From Trichoderma breve (taxonomy: Eukaryota > Ascomycota > Sordariomycetes > Hypocreales > Hypocreaceae), in the NCBI RefSeq assembly GCF_028502605.1, contig NC_079234.1, forward strand, positions 3,348,001 through 3,412,000: a stretch of DNA of 64,000 nt. The letters are read 5' to 3'. Numbering within the stretch: position 1 is the stretch's first letter; each line of letters begins with the position of its first letter. This document shows positions 45,601 to 57,514 of this stretch, in pieces. The translations under genes and the position numbers were made by a program. The notes beneath the pieces were generated by a model. The model worked only from the letters and a program-made list of their open reading frames with translations, searched no databases and was not told the DNA's origin.

Positions 45601-47468
45601 AGAATCCAAACCCGGAATCCAGAATCGGAATCTAGCCCATGTTCCCCAATGAAATGCCAAGCCCAACAATTCTCCGGGGTACTCGATATGGCTTGTTCAT
45701 TCTGATATAGCCACGTGCATCTGGGGTGATGGATGAACACGGTGATTTGTTGAGAGATCTTTCGTGGCCTGATTCTGACGAAGGAGTCTAACAACGACGT
45801 GAAGAGAAGAGACTCACGGTTCATTTACCATTCTTTCCATGGCGGCAAAATCTCATTTCCATAGCTCACCTTCATGTTACTGCATACAAGACGGCGGCGG
45901 CTAAATTCTCCAAAATGTATTCGCTGATAAGCATCTACCACACAATAAGGCACCAGTCTCTTGCTGCCCAACCCCAATACCAGTAGTAGATCGGCCTTTT
46001 AAACGCAAGCGTGTCATCACAGCGTATCCTAGTTAGCAGCTAAATTGATCTAGAAACAACAAACGGATGCCGTATTGGATACGGTGAGGAGCTGAGCATA
46101 AACTAAGCAAGGAGTTCTATGCGCTCGACATGACTTCTTACGCTACAAGCTGCAAGTGCAAACAGAAAGTATAGGTACCTTAAGGTAAGGAATACATGAA
46201 AAGAATACATACCTGATCACTACCATGTACAGGCTGTAAGCTTCATGCATATGCGGATTCAATCTTTACAATCCAGTCGTGATAGACCTCCCCATTGCTT
46301 TTGAATATGGACGTGTACCACTGATTGTTACGTGAGGCTGGTATCGAGGCACTGACCCTGTGTGGTACAAACTTCGTCAAAAGGAATGGAAACACGGCTC
46401 AAGCGGCTCACTCTCAACTATATTGGTACCTTACCAGAAAAGGGAAATCCAGTATGAATAGCCGGTGTCGGGGGAATATTGAACTGCCGTTTTGTGTATA
46501 TGGCAGTCTTGTTGCTGGTGCCGTCTTTGCTCCTTGCGCGCCAGTTGCAGCGTGTATCGCTTGATATTTTGCAGTTGGATTCGTTACATCAAGCACCAAA
46601 CTACCCAAGTCTTAGGAAACTCTGTATTTTTAGAGTGACTATATGCATGAGAATCAGTTTGTTTATATCCATCATTCAACCAATCTCGATTGCAATACAA
46701 TGTCTGTCAGAAACGGGAGAGCTCCACAGGCATCTTGTAAGACGACCATCAGTTATCACCTCCTCCATTCTCCTCTCAAAGTAACATAACATGAACAATA
46801 TCTCCACATACCACACACAAGCAAGGCAATCTCTCACTTCTCTTATCATAACTCGCGCTGCTTGACGCCCGCCTCCTTCGTGATGTGAGGAGGCGTAGTG
46901 GCCCATTCGCGCATCAGCAGCCAATGAAACAACCCTGTGCCTCTCCTCTCTGCTTGGGCTCCTCGATGCAACTCACCACGCGAGCTTTGGGCACCCAGCA
47001 TCGAACCCCCTCTGCACATTGCTGACCCAATGCCTTTCCATTCGCCATATGCAAGCCCCCTCCATGCCAATCAACATACGATGGCTGTCACGAGACGCTC
47101 AAACAAGGATTACCAGTCGTGCATGCAGTCTAAAAATACGAGCTAAGTTGGTGGGAATAATAGTAGGAATAATATTGTATGGGTATGGTTATTCTTTTAT
47201 AGTGTATAACTCCATGCAGCCGTTGCAGGAGGTAGAATCATATCCACCATTGATGAAAACTCCGAGATCAACGCCGTTCACCAAGAAGGCTGCTCTTATG
47301 CTTTTTAGCAACACCTTCATATATGTCATAAAACCTCGCATTAAATCAAACCTTGGTTAGTAGTATCTGATCATCCAATCTGTATGGTAGTGAATAACGA
47401 ATAATTATGAAATGAGAGAAAAAGGAAGGGAGAAGGGGGAGAGGAAACCTGTCACCAAGGTCAAACGT
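42623..47468. other. 4.8-kb region without a convincing gene
   Basis: The right flank of the TRK gene (its promoter) and a long gap before the XPB gene. From about 43500 to 44130 the sequence is GC-richer. Long frames are open on both strands there (minus 43430-44029, plus 43509-44132), but neither translation has a domain or sensible composition. From 44200 to 47460 the sequence is average to AT-rich with only short frames. The XPB 3' end lies at the right edge. A non-coding transcript or long TRK leader could be here; nothing in the sequence proves it. Confidence 0.4.
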
Positions 47469-49973
47469 CTAACCCAAGGCAGCTCGCCTGGCATTTTCTC
47501 GCCCAATCTTCTTAAAGAATGCGCTGCTCTCCTTCTTCCCTTTTCCTTTCTTGAGAGCGCCATTCATCTTCTTGTTCTGCTCAATGTAAGCCATATCTTG
47601 TCCACCGCTGAGCTCGCCCAGTGTACCGGCTGTTCGGCGGGCTGCTCCTTTCTTCTTCTTTCGGCCCATTGTACCACTGTGAAACAGGTCGTCCGTGATA
47701 TCTTCATCGTCCATCGTCTCATTCTCGACCAGCACCTTTTGTAGCAGCTCACGACGCTCAGTCGCCGTTGCAAATGCCAGTCCGGGCGTCTTTTCTATGT
47801 TTGCCAACTGGGTAATCACCTTGAAAGCATAGCCCTGGTCAACTAAAAAAGCCTGTCTCTTCGAGGAAAAGTACATTTCCTGCGTATCTTTAGAGACAAG
47901 AGAGTAGAAAAACGCATTGAAACCCTCGTCATTTCTGCGCTTGGCTCGAAGGATACGACCCAGTCTCTGGGCCTCTTGACGTCGAGAACCATAATGCGAT
48001 GAGATCTGAATCAGGCATGTAGCCTCTGGCAAGTCCAGGGATGTGTCTCCAATCTTTGATAGGAATAGAGTATTGACTTGCGGGTTGTGTTGAAAGTTTT
48101 CCAACACTTGTAGGCGTTCTGCCTGGCCAGTACCGCCGTAGATGAAGGCCTTACCCAACTTTAACGCGTATGCTTTCAGCGCGTACACGTTATCCGAGAA
48201 GACGATAATCTTGTCACCTCTGGATTCGTGATAGTTAATCAGGTACTGACACGCCTGAAACTTGCGCGGGTTCATAATGTAGAGCAGGTTCTTCTTGCGC
48301 GATGGCGCCCGAAGATACTCGTCATAGAACTCGGTGGGCATAGGACACCAAACTTCGGCGCACTGCACTCGGGCAATGTGGCCTTGCTTGGACAGCTCCA
48401 TCCAGTTGGCCTCGAATAGCTTTGGCCCAATGAGGAAATTGAGATCAGAGATTTTGTCGTCCTCTCGGAGCAATGTGGCCGTTAAACCCAGCTTAGAGTG
48501 CGTCTTGATGGAAGATGTGACTTTTCGGAAGATGTTGGCGGGCACGACGTGCACCTCGTCTAAGAGCATCAAGCCCCATTCTCGCCCGGTAAGAAACCTC
48601 ATCATTTTTTCCGCATCGTACGATCGAGCTCTCGACTGGGTAACCATGGAATAAGTTGTGACGATGATACCGGTGCTTCCCGTGAAGACGCTGTTTTTGG
48701 AGTCCGATGTGAAGGCGACAATATCGTCTGGATTAATATTGGACCACTTCAAAAACTCGTTTCGCCATTGCACCACGGACATGGAACTCGTGCATAGCAC
48801 AATGACACCCTTCTTGATAGTGCACGCTGCGGTAATGCCAACCAGCGTCTTTCCAGCACCGCAGGGCAAGACGATCAAGCCACTCTTGGCACGGCCGTTA
48901 CCAAACATTTTGCTGAGACTCTTTTCCTGGTATGGTCGGATCTGGGTGCCGGGCTTGAGATCGATATCCAGCGTCGCGTTGACTTCATCTCGTCTAAAGT
49001 CGTACTCTTCGAGAACCGGGAATCCTAGGTTGAGACATTCCTTCTGAACCGTCTCGACATCTTTATCGGCAATCTCGAACGAGTGCGTCACCTCTTGGTC
49101 ATCGTCATCTTCCTCGCCGAGTCGAGCGAGCACGTCGCCTCCCTGCATGGCTGGTTGGCCGTCTTGCGCTTGCTCGCCATTTGCTGGCTGCAAACCGTTC
49201 GCCTGCTTGGCACCCGCAGCATTCTTTGTACCAGGAATGACCAGGTTGCCGAGTTTCGGCGCGGCGGATGTCGTGATTTCTGCTGTCCCTTGAACACGAA
49301 GAGGGCCAATCCTGGGGTTCTTGAGTAGCATCTGTAGCATGTTGGGGTCTGGACTCTCGACGTAGTACTTGGTGTTCTTCAGGACGAGCTTGACCTTTCC
49401 GTAGCTCTGGGTGCAGCTCTCGATAAAGGATCGGATCTCGTCCGGCAGAGGCGTCTTGAGAAAGCGATCGAGGGTATTTATTATGTCATGAGGCGACAAG
49501 CCAACGGAAACCGCGGCGTAGAGACTATGCGTGGTGAGGGCATATTCATGCATAAACGTCGGGCGCGACAAGGGCTCGGCAATGGTAATGAGGAAGTCTT
49601 GGGCCTGCTCCGCCAGTGGATTGAAGCTCTCGAGGATGATTCTGCCCTTCTGAGGGTCAATCCAAAGCGGCCGGTTCTGGTGATCTTTCTTGAGATCGAG
49701 GTACGAGAAATCATTGCTACCAAAGATGTGCGGGAGAGGCTCCCGGATGTGATGCTTCTTCTGGTACCGCCCCAGTGAGAAGCGATCTATATTCTTGTCG
49801 ATGTCCTGCTCCAGCTCCTCGTCCAGCGGCGCATCGTCCTCCTCCGCCACCTCATCGCCACTATCGATGCTGCGGGGAGTCGTGCCTCCAGGCGTCGACA
49901 TGCGCGAGGACCGGCCAGCCTTGAGCCCTCCCTGCACGGCGCTGCTGCCTGCCTTTCTCTTGATAGGAGGCAT
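47469..49973 (-). CDS. ssl2: XPB/Ssl2 DNA helicase subunit of TFIIH
   Basis: A single exon of 834 residues starts at ATG 49973 ([10 protein letters not shown] follows); in-frame upstream TTG was not used. The N-terminal region is acidic and disordered. It is followed by the conserved XPB damage-recognition-like domain ([15 protein letters not shown] and [20 protein letters not shown]). Helicase motifs are complete: Walker A PCGAGKT (about 370-376), DEVH box LLDEVH (about 470-475), the XPB-specific RED motif LLRED (503-505), and the [10 protein letters not shown] motif VI. XPB is the ATPase that opens promoters and repair bubbles within TFIIH in the nucleus. The length agrees with the yeast protein (843). 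It is divergent from the CHY zinc-finger gene, 546 bp apart. Confidence 0.98.
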   Translation of the reverse strand: MPPIKRKAGSSAVQGGLKAGRSSRMSTPGGTTPRSIDSGDEVAEEDDAPLDEELEQDIDKNIDRFSLGRYQKKHHIREPLPHIFGSNDFSYLDLKKDHQNRPLWIDPQKGRIILESFNPLAEQAQDFLITIAEPLSRPTFMHEYALTTHSLYAAVSVGLSPHDIINTLDRFLKTPLPDEIRSFIESCTQSYGKVKLVLKNTKYYVESPDPNMLQMLLKNPRIGPLRVQGTAEITTSAAPKLGNLVIPGTKNAAGAKQANGLQPANGEQAQDGQPAMQGGDVLARLGEEDDDDQEVTHSFEIADKDVETVQKECLNLGFPVLEEYDFRRDEVNATLDIDLKPGTQIRPYQEKSLSKMFGNGRAKSGLIVLPCGAGKTLVGITAACTIKKGVIVLCTSSMSVVQWRNEFLKWSNINPDDIVAFTSDSKNSVFTGSTGIIVTTYSMVTQSRARSYDAEKMMRFLTGREWGLMLLDEVHVVPANIFRKVTSSIKTHSKLGLTATLLREDDKISDLNFLIGPKLFEANWMELSKQGHIARVQCAEVWCPMPTEFYDEYLRAPSRKKNLLYIMNPRKFQACQYLINYHESRGDKIIVFSDNVYALKAYALKLGKAFIYGGTGQAERLQVLENFQHNPQVNTLFLSKIGDTSLDLPEATCLIQISSHYGSRRQEAQRLGRILRAKRRNDEGFNAFFYSLVSKDTQEMYFSSKRQAFLVDQGYAFKVITQLANIEKTPGLAFATATERRELLQKVLVENETMDDEDITDDLFHSGTMGRKKKKGAARRTAGTLGELSGGQDMAYIEQNKKMNGALKKGKGKKESSAFFKKIGRENARRAALG

Positions 49974-50519
49974 CGTGATTCTGATTCTGCTACGAAAGAA
50001 AGAGACTGCGAGACGCAATCGCTGGTTTGATGGGGAGACGAGACGAGCGCGTCACCGCCGTGGATAGAAGGAGAAGTGGCGAGAACAAGCAAGCCGACGA
50101 CTGAGGAAAAAGAAGAAAGAGAGAAAGATTAATCAGAGTTCACGGTCATGCTCGACGAATAGATGACCGTCACTGCAGGCAGATGCTGACTAACCGAGCA
50201 CCAAAGAGTCAAAGACGCGCCACCGAGAGGAAGAACTGTTCAGGCGGCCCCGACTAAGTAAATTGCGGAAGACAGTCCAGGGGGCCAGTGCACTAAAAGG
50301 CACCCCCACCAATAGCAGCTGCAGAGGGCGGCGTCTGGGAGACAAAACCCAAGACCAAGAGATTCTGCAGCAGCTCCAGAAATATCACCACACTCGTTAC
50401 TAAGGACGAGATAAAGGAGGAATCCTATATCTCACCCATCTCTTCTTCTCCTTATTCTGAGTCACTGCATATTCTCAAGCCTAAGAGGGACGAATCCAGC
50501 TTCGTCAACATCTCCAACC
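49974..50519. promoter_or_regulatory. Divergent promoter between XPB and CHY zinc-finger genes
   Basis: The 546-bp interval separates two head-to-head start codons. CT-rich stretches (CTTCTTCTCC at about 50443) lie before the CHY gene. No other gene is seen. Confidence 0.5.
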
Positions 50520-51017
50520 ATGTGGTACGCACGAAACAACCACCACAAACCCAACATCCAGCAAAGCAGCTAACCAAACCCTCCCAGCAAACACATTCTC
50601 AACGCCCAAGTCGCCATCCGGTCACCATGCTGTACGCCCCCCTCAAACAACAATCTCCCCATCTCCTTTCCACCACTAACATCAAACCTCAAAAAAGGCC
50701 GGAAATGGTTCGACTGCGCCGAATGCCACTCCGAACAAGAAACCCACCCCCTCAAGCAAAGCATGGAAATGACATTCGCCTGCAAAAAGTGCAAAAAGGT
50801 CTTCCGCAAGGACGCCGAGGAGTTCGACGAGAGCGACGAGTACTGCCCGCACTGCGACAACCACTATGTCCTCGAGGCAAAGACCCCCAAGGCCGCCCTG
50901 ACCATCGAGGGCGACGACATTCGGATGGACAACAGGCTACTCAAGGACGAGAGGGTCCGGCAGGAAGGGCGGAGGACCATCTTCGACCCCACGCCAGAAG
51001 CTGACAAGCTTGGCTAA
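50520..51017 (+). CDS. CHY zinc-finger protein (Hot13-like)
   Basis: Three exons, join(50520..50524, 50588..50631, 50698..51017), give 122 residues. The first coding exon is only 5 nt (ATGTG). It is joined by a GTACGC donor and CTCCCAG acceptor (branch GCTAACC) to CAAACACATTCTC, giving MCKHILNAQVAIRSP. The second intron again has GTACGC and joins TGC-T to GC-CGG, giving SPCCRKWFDCAECHSEQETH. Cys/His pairs of a CHY-type finger follow: CKH, CC, CAEC, CKKCKKVF and CPHCDNHY. Yeast Hot13 is a CHY protein of the mitochondrial intermembrane space that helps the small Tim/Mia40 system; whether this protein does the same is inferred. The last ~35 residues are charged. Confidence 0.9.
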
Positions 51018-51274
51018 AGGCACCTATTCGAATAAGGGGGGAAGGGGGAGCATGGGCTGTGTATATATACAATTTATACGGTCGTTGTTTGGAAAGCACC
51101 TGTTTCGGCGTTCCACGGCATCACATTAATTGGAGTTCTTTTCTTTTCTTCGTTCATCAGCCGAGGTAGCAATTTTATTATGGCGTCCCTCTTTAAATCT
51201 TGCATATCATGTTGATACAATAGCATCTGCGCTCTAAAGTTTGCATTCCAATAAATACCATTTCCATTTATTCT

Positions 51275-52338
51275 CTATTCAGCAGCAGAGTCATCGCCGC
51301 TCCTCGTCAGGATGGCAGCGCTTCCGGTGCCCGGTGTTCGTCCCGTCTTCTTCTTGGCAGCCTCCTCCTGCTTCTCTTGCTCAATCTCCTTCACGTAGCC
51401 CTCAATCTCGTCCGTCGGCAGCAGCTCCATAGGTGCGCCGGGGGCCATGAGCGCGATCTCAATGTTCTTCGCACCAGTCTGTACCACTTCAAGGAGAGAC
51501 TTTATCGCTAGCCGAATGGTGGTCTCCCGGTCCATGTCCTCCTTGTAGTTTCGCTCCAGGAACTCTCGAACCGTCTTGCTGGAACGGCCGATGGCATTTG
51601 CTTTCCTGTAATGATCAAGAGTCAGCCATCAGAGACTTGATGAAATGCATACAAGGGCCTTACCAGGCTGAGTAGATACCAGAGGGCTCGGTCTGGTACA
51701 ATCTGGGCACCTCGCTTCCATTGTCAAATCCAACCACCAAGGTGCTAATACCGAACGGTCGGACACCTCCGGCCTGTGTATAGCGCTGCTGCACACCGGC
51801 AACGTATTTTGTAATGTACTCGATCGTGACGGGGTCCTCCACCGACAGACGGTGCGATTGGGCTTCTAACCGTGCCTTGTCGACGAGGATTCGGGCATCT
51901 GCATTCAGGCCGGCAAAGGCCAGGGCGACGTGGTGGTCCAGGACCTGGATCTTGGAGGGCGTAATTCTTGTGTCCTGCAGCTTCATCGCAGACCTCTTCT
52001 CACATCCCAGCACCACAACTTCCTTGCCTTTGACGCCGACAGCGCATGTTCCTATTCCCGAGAAAGTGTCAGTCGAAGGTGGGGGGGCGGGTGGGCAGAC
52101 AGCTTCATCCAAACGGACCTCTCTTCACAGCTTCGCCGGCATATTCAACCTGGAAAACGTGTCCGTCGGGGCTGGTCTAAATGTCAGATGGACTAGGCGC
52201 GATAGTAGACACAGCTGCAGCGGGCACAAACCTGAAGACTAGAACACACAGCAAATGTCAGCAACCTGAGGATATCGATACCAGCCAGCGAGTGCGTAAT
52301 AACTTACCGGACAGAGCTCTGTCGTAACCAGACGCCAT
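51275..52338 (-). CDS. pre6: 20S proteasome subunit alpha4 (Pre6/PSMA7)
   Basis: Five exons, complement(51275..51605, 51664..52051, 52119..52171, 52232..52238, 52308..52338), give 269 residues. Exon 2 is a 7-nt micro-exon (TCTTCAG) needed to spell [20 protein letters not shown], the invariant alpha-subunit N terminus. All phases agree. The rest is a full alpha-type subunit: [56 protein letters not shown] and [19 protein letters not shown], which matches yeast Pre6 closely. Like other alpha subunits it is non-catalytic and forms the gated outer ring. The C-terminal tail after [15 protein letters not shown] is ~20 residues longer than usual and Ser/Gly/Thr-rich. Confidence 0.97.
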
Positions 52339-53618
52339 GGCCGCTGACTATTGCAAGGGGAAAATTGATGCAATTATGATTGTTCGAGGCCACCCGAGTG
52401 CAGTTCTGGCGGTCAATGCTGTGGGCAAGAGGAGGTTGTTGTTGTTTGTTTCTGGCACCTTGACGTCGATAATTGGGGGGGTCGATATGCTGGTTCTAGC
52501 GGAGCTTCGTCAGAGTGGCAGCCTACCTTGCCTGTGGCGGTACTTGGGAAAGGCTGGAGCTGGCTGGAGCTTCCCTGTGGCAGCCGCGCTGGGGGGAACG
52601 GAGAAACGTGATGGCGGGGCCGGTTTCAAGGTACGTACTCTATCCAAAGAGCGTGATCACATGACATCAATTCTCAACTGCAAAGTACTTTGTACCTCGA
52701 GCAGCTCGACTTACACGCGCATTGGGACATAACATGCTGAATGGAGTCGAATCAGCAACAAGACTCAATCAATCTGATGCACTTATAAAGAATAATACAA
52801 CCAAATTAACTAAATCCAAATTGCTAAAACGATCAGTTAAGCTTAAAAAAATCCGCCATCTTCTTTACAACTCTCATTTTCAACGCCATAATCCCTTCCT
52901 CAATACCCAATCAAACAAAGCTTCGCAATACCGCAAAATCACGACATTCCCTCACACACCACTCACATCATCTCCAAACTCTCCGCTTACACCGTGCTTC
53001 CCTGTTTCTATCAAGATAATCAAGATGCAGTTCGTATTCAATGCGTGTAATACCGATGCATGCACCCCTTACTCGCCTATCAAATCATCCAGAAACGACA
53101 GTACCAACATCATCCCATACACTGTACATCTACAGCAACGCTCACCCAATAATCCCATACCCCCACACTGTATCTCCTAACACTGCTATTCTTAGCCACC
53201 ACATCACAGGCATGACCAATACTCGTGCATACACCCAAAAGAAGTTTGGGCCATGTATAATATTCAAGCTATAGAAAGTTGATGCAATCTTCCTTTTCTT
53301 TTTTCCCTTCTCCCCTTAAAAAAAACTTCCCCTTCCTGAAGGAGGTGAGATGAATATTCCCCCGCTTGATTTCCCCCAAAAATGTTCCTTCTTTGCTGCT
53401 GTCTGTCCTTCCAACGGCAGTCCAGCTGCCTCCCTTATATGAAAAATCTCTATCGATTCTATCTGTTTAAAAAGTTTCAAATGTCGCTATACAAGTTATT
53501 CTACACTGTAATGTCATCGTTCGTTCTTTGCCTCGTCGTCGTCGGTTTTTGGTTGCAACCCCCCCTCGGTCAACTTATATGAGTTGGTTGGTTGATATGT
53601 GCGTACACTGATTATTCA
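52339..53618. other. Intergenic region between proteasome alpha4 and the Zn2Cys6 gene
   Basis: Holds the alpha4 promoter at the left and the 3' flank of the transcription factor at the right. A 152-codon plus-strand frame (52722-53180) is Asn/Pro/Ser-rich low complexity without a domain. No gene is supported. Confidence 0.45.
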
Positions 53619-55527
53619 TTAGAATTTGGCCACTTCAGACCATTTGTGGGCTTGCAAAACACTCGTCACGGCCTGCGCCTTTGCCCACAGCCGCTTCTTG
53701 AAGCCGTCCAGCCACAGAATCTCAAGCACGCCATCCTGTGACGCGGCGTTGACGTCTCGGTAAAAGTCCATGGCAACCGTCATCGGCCCCAGGAGCAAGT
53801 CCGGCTGGACGGTCGAATTCAATGCTGAATCCAGTCCCCTGCAGATGTTGGCGGCCAGCTCTCGTCCGTCTTGGTAATGTGCCGGGTCGATTTGCAGGTT
53901 GGGCGGCAGTTCCGGCCACATGTTGGGATAGGCGTCAACAACCGGCTGGAAAATGGCCATGTGAATATGCTCGATGCAGCGGTGGAATGGGATCATGGCC
54001 ATCCAGTAATAGACGAACATCAAGCCAGTGACTCCGTCCTTGAAGGTATATGCGTTCGCAAAAGGGATGGCGCCGCCGGGGCTCCTGAGCTCCTCGGCCC
54101 AGAATGGGTACGGGTGCTCTTCCGTTCCTCTGTAGGCCTCCTGCAGCCATTGACGGAATTGCGCTTCGACAACCAGACAATGATGCAAAAGCTCCTGGGC
54201 TTGTGTTCGGCGGGCAAGCGTTGCCTGGAGGTGGATGATTCGATCCATCTGCTCGAAGATAGCGGGAAGTTGAAGTATGATGTCAAACAGCTGGTCGAGG
54301 GCAGATTTCGGATGCTGGTCCCATGGTATCGTGGTCCATTCCGGTGCTCTCAAAAAGGTATCTCGTCTGCTCAGGAGAGCAATGCTCATCTATTTTGTCC
54401 AGCAATTAGCATTCGGAGAAAAGGGGAAGGGAAGATCCGGACAGCCAGCCAGAGGGGAAATCATCGACCGAGAACCTACAGCTACAGGGCGATATACCCT
54501 CACGAAGAAGTGGTGATTCGGAAAAGAGGCGAAATAGTGCGGACCAAGTCTGGTCATCTGTTCGGCCGTGAGCCTCCATGATGCGCCGGACGAATCGTGC
54601 TGTGTAAGTCATCTCCGAATTAGCTTCGACCGGACTTGAAGAGCGAACCTCGTCCGAGGAAATCCCGCGGTGATTTGCAATTGCAAAAACAAAACACCAC
54701 GACGAGGAAACAGAAATGCAAGAAACAAAGCAAAACCCACCTCAAATAGAAACGCGCAATAGCTCTCTGTCGAGTCATGCTCAGAATTAGTGGCCTTTTG
54801 GCGCACAAAACATTGCGCATTCATACCGAAGGCATCGTCCGCCACCGGCAGCAACTCAGCCGCCGCGTAGGGAGGAAACTGTATAGCACTCAAAAGTCCC
54901 GCGGCGGATCCATCACCGCCGCCTTCACCACCGACAGCCGCCTCGAGTCTCGCCACGCTTTGCAAATTCGTCTGGAGCGCGGTGATGAGGGCTGGGAAAC
55001 CGGTTCCCCCCTGGCCCCCGGGTGTCAATCGAACGTAGTCGTCCCACGCAGAGGTAAGTGGTGCCAGGGGTTGAAAGAGTTGAGGGCCGCTGAAGATGCT
55101 GCTGCTGCTGCTGCCAGGCTCGTCCGAAGCCTTGACACTGGGGCTAGGGCTGGCCTTTGGCTTCTTGGAAGGTGTCGTCTTCTTCGGATGCGAAGCTACA
55201 CGGCCTTTGGTCTCGGGCGTACCAGTGATGAAAACTCGTTCTCTCTCATAGCCCTCGCAAGTTCTGCCGCTGCTGATGCAGTTCTGGCAGAATGGACGCT
55301 CATTGCTGCACTATTTTCTCGACATGTTAGTTGCTGCCCGTGTTACATCTTCCTCTTTGCATGTGTGTCTGTCTCTCTCTTCTTTCTCGTTTCTCTTCAT
55401 CATAATGTCTCATTTTTCATCGACAAAGGCGTATAAGTAAAGGGGGGAGGGAAGAGGAAGAACAAACCTTGACTCGACGCCTGCGGCAGGTCTCGCACCC
55501 CTTATACTTGCCCGGAACACCAACCAT
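53619..55527 (-). CDS. Zn(II)2Cys6 fungal transcription factor (one splice junction unresolved)
   Basis: Exon 1 (55468-55527) and exon 2 (54741 to an acceptor AAATAG at about 55313) join as MVGVPGKYKGCETCRRRRVK-CSNERPFCQNCI. This gives the complete zinc cluster C-x2-C-x6-C-x6-C-x2-C-x6-C. Exon 2 continues through a Ser/Lys/Pro linker and AWDDYVRLTPGGQGG to YCAFLFE. Exon 3 starts at 54612 (MTYTARFVRRIMEAHG) and runs to about SPLLREG at 54550. The last exon (to stop 53619) begins near MSIALLSRRDTFLRAPEW at 54389. Together these show the fungal-specific regulatory region of the Fungal_trans_2/DUF3468 type. The junction between 54550 and 54389 could not be fixed: the natural acceptor AAAATAG at 54390 needs phase 0 and no good phase-0 donor was found. 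It is a nuclear DNA-binding regulator with unknown targets. Confidence 0.85.
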
Positions 55528-57514
55528 GATGTCGATCTTCGGACTCACGCGTGTGTATATATAGATATATATTTATAATTGTGTGTGCGAATATGTGCGT
55601 GTGTGCGTGTGTGAGCTTGAAACGTATGTATGTATGAGAAGTTCGTGTATGCGCGAGCGCGTAAGTGTGTGTGTGGTCTCTTGTGGGGGGGAAGGCCGGC
55701 GATTTGTTCCTCAGCCTTTTCCAGAAAGAAATGGGAAGAAACAAAAAAAGAAAAATGTCCGGTTCGTTCGTCGCTGAAAGCTGTTTGGTTTGGTCGGTGT
55801 CTATTGCAACCCGGCCCGCAGTCTTGCTTCTCTTTGCCACCGCTTATCCTCTTTGCATCATCGTTGGGTCTGTTTTATATTTGTAAAAGAGGGAGGAAGA
55901 GGACGCCGTTGGTCTATAGGCCTCCTGGACGAGGACCAAGCATGGGACTGGGTACGCGGGAGCTATTCCGGCTAACAAGGTTGTGTAGGTAGGTTAGGTA
56001 GATGGGGGACAGGTGTGTAAGGGTCGGGACATTAATGATACGGAGGTGAGGTAAGGGAACAAGGCCCAAGCCGGAAACCAGAACCACATGGCAGCAAAAC
56101 GTCCCATACTGGAGGGGGGGGGAAGAGAGGGAAAATTTTAGAAATGGTGAATCCCCACAGGAAAGATGTCCAATCTCGAGCTGTGAATGGCCTTTCACCT
56201 CTGGTCTCCTCTGGTCTCCTCTGGTCTTGGGACATATTGCCAGGCACACAACTCCGCCTTTTGGCATGGGCCCTTTGGCTCCCTTTGGCTGTGGATTGGT
56301 GGCATCCCACGTAAAGGCCCGGCAACCACCGAAGCAAAAACGTACGAACGGCGACCAGGCGTCCGGCGAATGGGAAGGCTGAGATGGCCTCTCGGCCTCA
56401 GCCCCACGGACGACATGAGATGCAAGGCTTACCACATTGCCGGTCGGTTCAGGGGCTCCGAGGCCTCTTGTTGGCTCTCGGTCTAGCTTTGAGTCTCTCG
56501 TCTGTGTGTCTTGTCACTTTTGGTCCGCTTTCTTCTGCCCCCATCCCCCCCAGCTAAGCAAGCAGGGCAACTTCCGCTGCAAATGCAGCCTTCGTCCGCC
56601 CGGCATGACGCTAGACTGGCAGCCCTTCTGCTTGTGCTGCAGACTGCAGTCCCACCATCTTCTTTCTGGCACTAAGTTTCGTAGGGCTGACGCGGAGGGC
56701 CAGCTCTGCTCCTGGTTGGCTGGCCCACCGAGACGGCTGAGCTTGGTCGCCCAAGTCGTCTTGTGTCAGCGATCAGATGTTTGGACAAGGCGCGCGCTGC
56801 CATTGGCCGGCTCGCTGAAATGACAGGAATATGACCTATGAGAAAACCTGTGGCCTCTTGGAAGACTGGACCTCTTTGGGCCTCCTGTGGCTCCCTCAAC
56901 CTATCCCAACCTATCCGCCGCTCACCCTGTCCGGCAATCTGATAGGTTGTCCGGGGGGTCCCCAGCCGCGAAAACCCCAAGGAACCATCCGGAGCCCAAC
57001 AGCCTCGTCCCAGCCGTGCTGCGTGGGTGCCTGTAAGTTGATTACGATGATCAAGTTTTGCTAGCACAGTATTGCCCACTTTCGTAGACCGCCGCGCCGG
57101 GGATAACAAGAAGAAGACACAGTAGACCAAGAAAAATAGGGGACTTTGCAAAATACTACTATCATGGTGCTTCTGCCTTCTCCTTGTTCCGCGTCTCTGC
57201 CGTCCACACAAACCGGTGTCGGCCGATACGGAGCCAAATCGGGAAATGGCGCCAGGCTCAAAAGAGTTACAAGATGTGACGAATCTGCCTAAGGGGATCC
57301 AGGGGAGGGGATGGCCCTTGAAAGGCCCTCCCACTTCCCAGCGGTCCGCATCTGCCATGACTTACATACATGCAAAAGGCCCAAAAAGGGAGCCTTGGGG
57401 GTTTTTTTTTAGGATGGACCGACCGCAAAAATGTACTTGTGCTGGTTTGGTATTACTCGAGCTATCGCATCCCCGCCGCCACCTCGGACGAATACTGTAT
57501 GTACCCCCCAGTCA
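55528..57514. other. Intergenic region with simple repeats, upstream of the Zn2Cys6 gene
   Basis: About 2 kb with no supported gene. It contains TATATA and GTGTGT/GCGTGTG simple repeats at about 55554-55680 just upstream of the regulator start. A tandem CTCTGGTCTC unit (three near copies) lies at about 56198-56227, and a short CCCTTTGGCT duplication at about 56270-56290. Frames on both strands are shadows without domains. Confidence 0.5.

Noticed and set aside
52722..53180. 152-codon plus-strand frame
   Set aside because: Low-complexity Asn/Pro/Ser composition from AT-rich intergenic DNA; no domain.
53871..54581. 236-codon plus-strand frame
   Set aside because: Antisense to the Zn2Cys6 factor; its translation shows no domain.
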